From Certhia americana (lineage: Eukaryota > Chordata > Aves > Passeriformes > Certhiidae), in assembly GCA_018697195.1 (NCBI GenBank), contig CM031878.1, forward strand, positions 40,322,564 to 40,386,563: a DNA stretch of 64,000 nucleotides. Direction: 5' to 3'. Position numbers and translations under genes: made by a program. The notes beneath the pieces are model-generated. The model saw nothing but the letters and a program-made list of their open reading frames with translations. It had not been told where the DNA came from and ran no database searches. Positions 53,801-64,000 of the stretch are shown here, in pieces; within the stretch, counting starts at the first letter, position 1, and the number at the start of each line of letters is the position of its first letter.

Positions 53801-56800
53801 ACAGATGTGTTTCATTCTCATTAAAAAAGTTAAAACCAAGTGGCTACATCAGGATTAGCTAACACCCAGCCCTGCTAAACAGGACTTGCCAGAGTATGTA
53901 AAAATAAAACTACCTAATCAGCTATTAAGAATGATGAAGAAACAGTTACTGTCTGCAGTTTAGCATACGAAGCAATATTCTGAAATAAGATAGAGGGACA
54001 CAGGGCGCACCCTGCTCTAAGTGGAAGGAATAACTGCACCATCTGCAAGCATTACAAATCAATACAGCTTGACTTCAGAGCACCTAAGGCAGGGTGGCTT
54101 TGACTTCAGTGCACATTAGCTCCGCCAGGCATAATCTATCTCCAGATAAGATCGTTGCAAAAGTAAGAACTGAATGTCTGAATTTCTGCCCCTATTATTT
54201 GCATTGTATTTTCTTTCAGCCAGAAAACATGGAAACCTGTATTAAGAACTAGTTTCTGCCATCAAGCTCCCAATCTGACAGGCAAGAGAGACAGCTGGAA
54301 AAGGAAGTTTACTTGATTCTGTATTTCTTCTGTTAACTGTTATCTTGTCAGTTAAGGATCAATCCTGCATTCATGCTGCAAGCCCCTTCTACCCTCCAAT
54401 TAGTTCCCCACAATGAAGCCCAGAGCAGGAGAACTACGGCACAAGGCAAACCTGGTTTTAAAGGAGGGTCTCTTGTACAAAGTATATGGGTGCAGCAAAT
54501 TCAAGCCCTTTGATCACTGTTACAGAAAGCTGCCTAGCCAGTCAAAGGCTGTTAAACCAGCAAAGGCACCCAGGGTTTCTTGGCCAAATGCAGCATCTGG
54601 AGCAGGATTGCTGCTGTTTGCTACCTGCTCACTCCTAGAGATGCCTACAGCCCTATGGCAGCCACATATCAGACCTCCTGCAGACAGTTGTGCATCTCTG
54701 CAGGTACATCTGGACCTGCCCATGCCTGCAGGGAGCTGAGCAGTTGTGCAGTCATCTCCTCCAAACCTGCCTGGGGACCCTGCTGCACTCCTCTGGAAGG
54801 ACCACGTTGGATGATAGTCCCTGCTCTGTGTCACTGTGGAGAGGAGGAGAGCCTGTCACAGTCTATAGGGTTTTGGGTGGCTCCCCATGTCCAGAGGGGT
54901 ACATGGGCATGTGATGTAAAACACCCTGGGTGTCAGCTGCTGCTTCATGTAACATGTAGGAGAGAGTCCTGGGTATTCTTTTTATTCAAAACTCTTTTTT
55001 TTTCTGTAAAAAATTAACTGAAAGGATAGAAACCTGTGTTCGTGTGCTCAATAAGAGACCTAGAGGCAAAAATAGCTCTCTGTCTTGGATTTTTGTTCCC
55101 CTCCCCTGACGTCAGAAATCTGAAACAGCTTTCTATTTTATTCTTCCCAAGAGCTTTAACAGGGGCCTTTAAAACTCTTCTGCCTAACTACTCTTTGTTT
55201 CCTCACGTAACTCAGCCTCACCTGAGTCTCCTCTTGATCTTGACTACATTTCTTACAGGTACTGAGCAATCTTAAAACCCTACACTTATCTCAGCCTGGC
55301 TAGCCTTTTAAATTCAGAAAGGAAAATGGTAAAAACTCCCAGCAGCTCTCAAATTGAAAGTGAAAAAAGAGAATCCCGTAAAAGTTCAATGTAAGCAAAA
55401 GAAAACCAATTTGATATGTAAAGCAGAATATTAGTTTGTACTCCCAACCCTCTCCTTTTCTCTCTCAGGAGACCCTGGAAGAGTGGAAGCTATTTTTTGT
55501 CTTTTCTGTCCTTTCCCTTCTTCTGCATAGTCAGATTGTTTTCAATTGCGTAGCTGGAATGGTAATCCTCTTCCCTTTGTCATTTTTTCTCTTTCCTTCA
55601 GGCCTGGTTCAAAACACTCTTAAATTACGACAGTCTTTTGTGTTCAGCATACTGAGTCTGTGTCAGCAAAATTCAGTCTCCAGCAAGAATTTCAAGAGGT
55701 GTTGTGACATCAGGAGTAAATCACTCCTTGAAACACTTCTGAGAAATACAGACTGCAAATTTATGACTGGTTTACTGTTAAGGCTTTCATTTGGGTATTT
55801 TAAGGGATTGTTGATTTCTGAAAAAAATTGAATCATTTCTAAGCAGCAAGACTTTTACTAATATAATTAAAAATAACCACAACATTTAAACCTGCAATTA
55901 GAACCCAGTAAAACATGGTAAATAAACTAATGAAGAATTGGAATTTTCCACCAATGCAAGCATCAAGGCACTTTTCTGTCAGACAATTTGTTTCACATTC
56001 AGAACCTAGTCGAAACATTACCAAAAAAGGACAGTAGGGGAGTCTGCTTGTATGAGATGTGAGAGAGCACTCCTACTTCTGTGAGCATTATTCCTTTAAT
56101 TTTGCTATATTGATGGGAAATAGCCAGAAATTTAGGGCAGTATATACAACAAGAGAGGAAGACAGTCTGAAGTTATTAGTATTTCAGGAAAGTAATAACC
56201 TGCTGAAACTGCAATGAGTTATTTCTACATGTTAAGAGATTGTTGTGGCATAAAAAACACATAAACTTGCTTCCATGTGTTGCTGTAGCACACACACTAC
56301 TTAGAATTATTTATTCTGGCCTTAATTTAATTAAGAACTAGTCAAGAAGAAATCATATTAGAGTTATATCAAACCAATAGTGTGTCTACAGAAAGGAAAA
56401 AAAGCAGTTGTTTTTGCATTTGCATTTTTAAAAGACACCTTAGCTTTTCATAAAGTCTGAAGTAAAACAAAAGGAATAAAATGGACGGCACTGCATAAAA
56501 CACACAACCAGATGAGTAATTAAGGCCTAGTCAAGGGAGGAAAAGGCAGACTGGATAATTCTGTGGGTAGAGCAGATCTATCCAGCAGAATCTGGGAGCA
56601 GGACCTGGCCCTCAGCCACAAGCTAGAAAATGATGATTGCAGGATAGGACAAGACTGCACAGGAAGAAATGCAGCTTAACATGCTGGGACTTACTGGTGC
56701 TAAATTAACACAGGAGCACTTGTTTAATGCAAATTAACCACGAGGTTACTGCTTTCATCAGCTATTAGCACCGATCATGGCTTTATTCAGTGGCCAGAAA

Positions 56801-59800
56801 CATCAAGGGACAGGGAATCAGGGATAAAATGGGCTGGTAATTTGCATGCCTGCTTGGGAGTTAGTCATGACAGGCTATCTCTGGGCAAACCATATCTGTC
56901 TGTGCCTCATAGGATAATATGTTCTTACCTTACCTCAATAAAACACCAAAGATTTGCTCCCAGACAATGCTCAAATACCTGATAAAAGGTGTCTAAATAA
57001 AGTTTAAGTCACCCTATGGATGGTTTTATACCACATGGAAATACCCAAGGCTGTTATATATGCTTTGCTGTACTAGAAACATTCCTTTGGCAAGATATAT
57101 CCATCTCAAAAAATAACCCTCATCTGTCATCAGCCTAAAGTGCTTGCAGGTGCTCTGCACAGGACATGAGTACAAATACAATCAAAACCAACCCCACTTT
57201 CTCTCCCCTCACTCAAACAAGCTCGCCTAGTTTCCTGCTAGCATTTCTGACTGTCCATGTTGGGCATCCCTGGCACTTCTATCGTTCCCAAATCAGGATG
57301 GCTAGTGTTTCTCACAGTCACTCTGCTGGTTGCCTGCCTTTCTATGTCCCTGCCTCTCCAGCATGGTTTGAACTGCTATGCTTTTCATGGTGGGGGACCT
57401 GTGCCCACGTGTAACTCCTTTTTCTCTCTGAGGGCAAGCATTTAATGTCATGATGACTGCAGTCCTCCTCTGTACAGTTCTTTCCCTCAGTGATACAATG
57501 TGCAAAGGACTGTCTTAAACCTCTAGCATGGCATTTCCTAATGACATGTGCTTCACTTGCTACATTAGGTGTACTGCCAGTAAGGCAATGAAGATATAAA
57601 ATTTAGCGGTTTCTATTTCATTTCCATAAGTGAAAAATTGCTTTGTAGCTGAAAACAAAAAACTACATTTAGCAAGCCAGGCTACTACAGTGGAAGATTA
57701 TAAAAATACATTCTGGAAGGAGATAAGGAAAGAACAATTTAAAAAATAACACAAGATTATGTTCAGTTTTTAATGCTGTCACTGCCTCAAAGTCAATGGT
57801 ATGGAGTGACGAAGGAGGAAGTCAGCCAAGGGCAAGTTAGATAGCCCTTGGGAAGGGCGAGGAGGTCTTCTTAGGGAACTCATAGTGAGCCTGTGCATGT
57901 TGGTGGTTGAGAGGCAGACAGCACTGCAAAAATATTCCTTGCTCTGCTGCTTGTTTTCATTCCTTCCTCATCAAGATCAGGGAGAATTTTCTACCCTTCC
58001 AAGGGAGCTATTAGCTCTACTAGTCCATTTCCTCCTCCACATCCTGCAAAGCCCGAGGTCTCCAGGGATGGCTAAGCCAATGTTTTTTAAGATGCAAAAT
58101 GAAATGGAAATAAACTCAGAGTAACCCCAGTCAAAACATGGGAGAATAAAACTGTGACCGTGAGCTGGACTCTGCTGAGACCAGTACATGGGCTCCAGGA
58201 CAGCACTGTTCTTCCAAGATGTCATAGATTTTTAGGAAATAGCAAGGACTTGAGAATGAGCATTTCCCTTCCAGAGCTGGAAGGTAGGGTTGATCATTTG
58301 CCAAGGCACTTCTTCAGTGGGAGCTGGCAGGTAAACTGTAAATTCACTCACCCCAAGCACACTGAGGACGTGTGAGACAAAAGTGGGGGAGCACTGAGAG
58401 GAGAAGCACAAGCCAACATACTGTGAATTGAAACTGCTTGTTGAATGTCAGGTTTATAGAAGTGACAGATTTTAAACAATGGCTTTTTATATCACAGTAA
58501 AAACACATTTAAGGACAGCACAGAGACATTCAGTGTTCTGAACAGTCCCTAACTTAGCCTTTAAGAAGATGTTAATAGGCCTGATTAATCTTTCAGTTAC
58601 GTGCCTGCAGGTGAGGACGTTTCACTGAATTCAGGCCATTAGTTATCTACAGCTGAAAGCCGAATGCACTATACTTATAAAATGTAGTATTAACCTGGAC
58701 ACAGAGATTTCTCTTTTTCCAACTACAAACTGTTATACAAAGACTTTGAGTTAAAAGCCAACTAGCTTACTTCATTAAGAAGGAATTTTTTTTTCCGTTC
58801 CAGATTTCCGCTATTACACGTGCCTGACTATTGCTGACTAGTAAACACTAATGAGAACAATCAATGAGTCTAACAAAACACTTCTTACATTGCAAGAGTA
58901 TTTTTTAAACAATTTTTAAAATCCTTTTTCAGAGGGAGGAGAAAGATATTAATCTTGTCCGTCACAGTGCTGAGAAATGCAAAGAAGAAAAACAAGAAGT
59001 GGGGTACATGGATACAAACCAGCTTGAAAGTGGCACTTTTTCCTGATATTGCCACTGGCAGCTGTTCACGTGTACAGTATGCAATTGGCTAGCTGCTGAA
59101 CCTAAAACATTGTCTTGGGAATGTTGATTAAGGATACCCAGAAGCTTCTTTCATTTGCAACTGGAATGATAGTTCCAATGGATGGATGGCATAGTTTCAT
59201 ATCAGGTTGGAAGGGAGGGCAGGCTCACAGTTAAAGACATAGATAAGTCTTCATTTTGTCTCAGGAGGAGGTTTTTTTACCAATATGTTGTTAGCTGGAG
59301 TCAAACCCAAATATTTTATTTGAGTCTAGATTGAATATTTTGTTACATCAAATGATTATGGTTTTCATCATTTTGTATCAATTTAGATTATGAATCTTTT
59401 TGCCACTGCTTTTCCCAGAGCACACAGATTTCATTTTTTATTAAATTAATGCACCAGATTTGCCAGTAATGATAAGTTATCAGTATTAATACAAATTGTT
59501 AATTTATTTTCATTAGTGTTTTGCAGAAGCAAAATACTAACCAAGTTAAATACTAAAGGAAGGGGGACAAGGGGGGTGTGGGGGAAGTGAATATTATAAT
59601 TTTAGCCCAGTACACTGAAAGATAAGCCAGCAGTAGATAAATATACAACTTTGTGTTTTGACAGGAATGTGCATCTGTTTCCCATTAACTTTGCTTGAGA
59701 CAAGCTAGGAGTCAAGGTTTCCCGTGACTTAATTTGAAGAGCAATTTGGATTTCCTGTGCCTCAGCTGGAGGTATTATTGATATAAGACCAGAAATACCC

Positions 59801-62800
59801 TAACTGTCCTAGGAGTTTCATGTTCCACAAAGAATAATACCTACAGAAATTTAAACAGGATATCAAAAAGTGTTATATGTAGGCTCTCAGTGCTCTCCAG
59901 TGTTTCTAATATAAATTCACATGGGTTTCATTCTCTCTTTTTGCCACACAAAGTGACCAACTTGGAAAAGATAATAAGCTAACAAATACTGTTCAGCATA
60001 ACTCACAGTATAATTCTGTCCAGCAGAGGAGCTAAATTCCACATCAGATTCCCTGAAAATGACATGACCTGAAAAACCAAGACTGTTGTTCACAGAGAGG
60101 GAATAGAGTTTGGACAGACATCTGCTAAGCTCTGGTCATGCACGGTGTTCAGAAAGGTCTGAACATTTTTCCTGTGACACAAGGTCCTGTGATGTTTCTC
60201 AGGCTCTGTACACAGAGACACTTCAAACTCTTACTTGCTTATTTAAATCATGGCCTTTGTTCCTGTGTCCAGTGTGTAATTCTGGTAATTGAACCTTATT
60301 GTGAAGATAATGTTAGATCCTTCCTGTTAGATCCTTCTAATGGGTTTATTTACAAACTACACTTCACTGTTTTTTGAACAAGGAAATTAGTTATTTTGAG
60401 CCATTCAGATTTTCAAGAGGTTAATATATCAGCACTTCTATGCATCTCCTCTACAACTGAAATCTTAATCCCTTCTGGAGTCAACTCTGGGTTTTGCCAT
60501 AGGCTTTGATATGGCTGGCATTTTCACCTCTTTCACCCTGATGTCTGAGAGAGCTCTGGAGAGTCAAGTATAGGAATTGTGATTTTTTTTACATGTCCTG
60601 TACTCAGGTAAATATTCTTGCATATATTTTTTCCAAGATTTTTTCAAAGATACTCATCTTATGTTTCCTCCTAAACAGAATAGTCCACAAGACACAGGGT
60701 TTTAACTCAGCTTCGTCAAAAGGGGTAATGCTGATTATTATTTGCAGTTTACTTGCTTTCTTTCAGTTTGTGCTGTTTTAGGAACTTGTAAAAACTACTT
60801 TAAAATTCAGTCACTGTGAGTTTTGAGGAAAAATTTGCATTGTTTCTTCAACAGTGTAAAATATACTGCATTTTTTTCTGGTTATGGTTAAACTGTACTG
60901 GACTTTGTAAGATCATACCATTACTGGATATTTAGGAAACTTCAAATCATTCTTCAAATCATTCATGTTTAATGATTTAGAAATAGAAATTAACGTGTAA
61001 AACTCTTTGCCTGATTGTGACTACAGTACGTAACTCTTCATAATGAATAGAAAACACAAAACCACTTAATTTTGTCTATGAAGATACAAATATTAGTATT
61101 CTTTTAAAATTCTCACATTTTTTCCTGGGTTTTCATTATTGTTGTTGGGTCTTTTAAATGTGCACTTTGTATGCAGACATTTGGATTTTTAGGCAACAGT
61201 CAAAAGAGTTTCAGCAGAGCAGTTCATGTCTCATTTTTGGAGGCTGATCAAAAATCAAGAAAACAAGAAAAGCAGGTTACTCTGATACTCTGCTGAACTC
61301 GTTTTAGGCTGTTCCAGGCCATTCCTGGAAAGAATACATCTTCTGCTGCTTTTTTCCTGCTATTTACATTTTTTTGTGTATGAGATTTTATTTTTTCACT
61401 TTTATAGTGTTACTGATCCCTCCACTGTTACTGATCCCACAGCTAAGACACCTTATGATTTATTAGTCTATATTTGTAGCTGATATGTGATGCTTGTCAT
61501 ATCATTCCACATAAATATTCTCTCAACACTGCAAAAACATTATCTAATAAAAACACAAGGAACAGAATTTCTATGCAGCCTCCATGATTTTTTTTAACTA
61601 AAATTGGAGCCAAATGCTTACAAATTCTAGTCAGGCAGCTGAAAATTTGACTTAAGACATTCACTAATAAGTGATAATTATTCATAGCAAGACAGTATTC
61701 TATTGATACATATGGGGTGTAGTGATCTTGAAACAAAATTGATGATAGCTATCATCAGATATGGAAAATTGCACAAAGGGATTTATTTACAGTTAATAGC
61801 TATTCTATCACTTATGATCTTCTTTTAACCAAATAAAACAGGTTTTGTTATTTTTTCCTATCAGCCATAATATCTCAATTTAAAGGCTCTAGAGATCTCT
61901 TACAACCAGTATTACTGCAATGTCATCCCCGACTGGGGCACAAAACAATTCTGTAACTAACATGAAAAGAACCTCTTTAATGATGTGACCTCCAGGTCTC
62001 AGAAGGATACAGCAATACCAAGATGAAACATGACTTTAGTTTTGTATGAACAACCTTCTCTCACTTCTCCAAATCCACATCAAGATGCTTGGGTAATTAA
62101 ATGTTGAAACAGCAGCTAGAAGTGTGACCTAACCTTCTTGAGGATAATAATCTCTCAAGAGTCTTCAGGTTTGTAATATTTCATGCAGTTGGTGGTTTCA
62201 ACTACCTGCAGTTGAAATATACGTAAATCCTCAGCAATTTTCTTTGTGGAAATAGCATTTGACCATTCAAAATATGGGCTGGTTTGAAACAGAAGACTTT
62301 TTTTGGTTTTGTTTGTTTGTTTGTTTTTTTTTTCTCTTTTTGGCTGGTACTTGCATGTATTTTCCTGATCTCTTCATAGAACCCTGCTCATGCCAGGTTC
62401 TGAGAAGTTTCTTGGTGACACAGAACATCTGTAGCTGTTTGTGCAAACCTTGGCCTTCTGTTCTCTGTGTGACCCAAGAGCCATATGTATAATGTTTACA
62501 CAGAATTATTTGTAACACTGCTGATAACACAAGTGAGTGCTGCTTTTTCACATGCATTGGTACATTTTTTTGAGCAGTCAGAGTCACACATCCTTACACA
62601 AGCCATTTGGAAGTGCAGTATGTATGTGCCTGTCTTCAGTCAAACCTTTTCCTTTCCTGGAATGTTTCCAAGGCTTTCATATGTTAAAACACTGATTTCC
62701 CTTACTAAATAAATAAAAGAAAAATTATTTAGTTTGTTTTCTCTTGATAAATCAAGGATTGAAATGAAAATGGCAAATACCCAAATGTACGTCCAATGAC

Positions 62801-64000
62801 TAATGTGAGAAAATGCTTTCCTACATCCCTAATGTATTTCCATAGCTGTGCCAGAATTCTGAGAAAATTATGGCAGCTGAGCTCAAGAAATCCAACACTT
62901 ATTCTTTACTTTATGATATCTTTCATTAAGAAAGGAATGATCTCTGACCCAGAGAATTGAATAAACAGTCTTTCATGGACTTTGGTGGACTGTGGATCAG
63001 TCCTGTGGGATTTATCTATAAAGGCAGTTGCTAGGTTTTGTTCCACCTAATTATAAACATTTTTATGTAAACATCAACTGAGTCATGCCAGTCAGGGGAA
63101 AGCAGAACATGACTAGCAGAACTACTTTAGTGTCTGCTTGAAGATGAGAGGAATCATATCCAGTGAGTTCTTATATTCCTCTTTTCAAGGGGGAACTCTA
63201 ATCTTGAGACATTTCAATTTAGTTTAGTCAGATGAATACCATCAGAAAATTTAATTCTTAGTGCTTCCCCTTTGAGTTCCCTACCAGTTCCTAAAGTACA
63301 TCTGTCAAAGAAGAAGCATTTGTGAAATAATGTGTGCTACGAAAGTCAACATTGTAAGCAGGGTGATTGTTACAGTCCATGCTTAATTTGTAAAAGCAAC
63401 TAAGAATAGATGCTCCTTCATGTTTTGGGTTGAAATTGTTTAAGTGGAAATTGTTTTGACTATTTTAACAGCAAAAAATTGACTAAATCTTTTTAACACT
63501 TCAAGTGGAATATCTGAAAGAGATGAAGTTGTTATGGTGCAGTATTAACTTGGAAAAAATCAGCCAATTAGATCTTTTTTTGCACATGTAACTCTCCACT
63601 GTGATCCTGCCCTTTAGAATCGGCCTGAAGAACAGAATAAACCAGCATAAATAAGATACAAAACCACTTTGCCTTGTGTAAGCTGTGTGATATTATTTAT
63701 GACAAAGCAAAAGGTAAATCATATCAGTGTTCAAAAAAAGTCAATGGTTTTTAGCACAACAGCTTCATGATTTACAGTCTCTGAAGAGCATAGCTAAGTG
63801 TTTAGGGAGAAAAATGACCAGTCTTAAAATTCACAAGGGGATAATTTTAAAAACCTGTGCTAACTGTGCACATTTGTAGACCTTTGCAAATGTATTTTCC
63901 ACAAGAAAAAGTACATTAAAAAGAGGAAAATAGTCACAGTATCCAACATTATCAATAAATTATTAAACTTTGTCAGAAGTTTGGGTGAAATGCAAAGGTA

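Larger units (their letters stand above)
43465..64000. other. Gene-poor stretch to the right edge of the window
   Basis: About 20 kb of mostly AT-rich DNA with three microsatellite or low-complexity tracts (listed separately) and no supportable coding exon, RNA gene or clear transposon. In mammals the region downstream of NXNL2 is also wide before the next gene, so an intergenic desert is plausible. Long-range regulatory elements or unannotated lncRNA exons cannot be excluded by reading alone. Confidence 0.5.

Overview
The window is nuclear DNA from a bird. It holds two split, single-copy vertebrate genes on the + strand: the 3' three coding exons of spindlin-1 (SPIN1) and all of nucleoredoxin-like 2 (NXNL2). 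Human chromosome 9q22 has the same order and orientation, and that segment corresponds to the avian Z chromosome. The repeats also point to a bird: truncated CR1 LINEs in both orientations and several solo retroviral LTRs, some resembling LTR families I recall from songbirds. Low repeat density and the SPIN1-NXNL2 pairing favour Z over the repeat-rich W, which carries a SPIN1 gametolog in many birds. The species cannot be named from the sequence.

Layout. 1-2119 is a SPIN1 intron; the start-codon exon lies off the left edge. Coding exons are at 2120-2373, 3331-3564 and 6170-6369, followed by a long 3' UTR ending near 9.93 kb. 9.9-24.9 kb is intergenic. It contains CR1 fragments, an unusual GC-rich, G-tract and 5-bp minisatellite block at 15.08-16.65 kb interrupted by a 100-N assembly gap, and a degraded LTR (about 16.75-17.68 kb) with a CR1 inserted into it. 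A CpG island at 24.9-25.8 kb carries NXNL2 exon 1 (25216-25517). Exon 2 (31148-31316) lies beyond a 5.6-kb intron that contains an antisense LTR. From about 31.75 kb to the right edge I found no supportable gene: about 32 kb of AT-rich DNA with CR1 pieces, a solo LTR with a perfect 5-bp target duplication (38583-39316), another probable LTR (about 42.6-43.46 kb, minus strand) and several microsatellites.

Function. SPIN1 is a nuclear reader of histone H3 marks built from three Tudor-like repeats. NXNL2 is a thioredoxin-fold photoreceptor and sensory-neuron factor. They are neighbours, but nothing in the sequence suggests a shared pathway. No bacterial-type operon, CRISPR array, tRNA or rRNA gene is visible, and I found no convincing undescribed biological system. 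The most informative observations are the intact CxxC site in this NXNL2, the stop codon formed across its exon 1 splice donor, the nested and solo retroelements, and the repeat-bounded gap near 16.2 kb.
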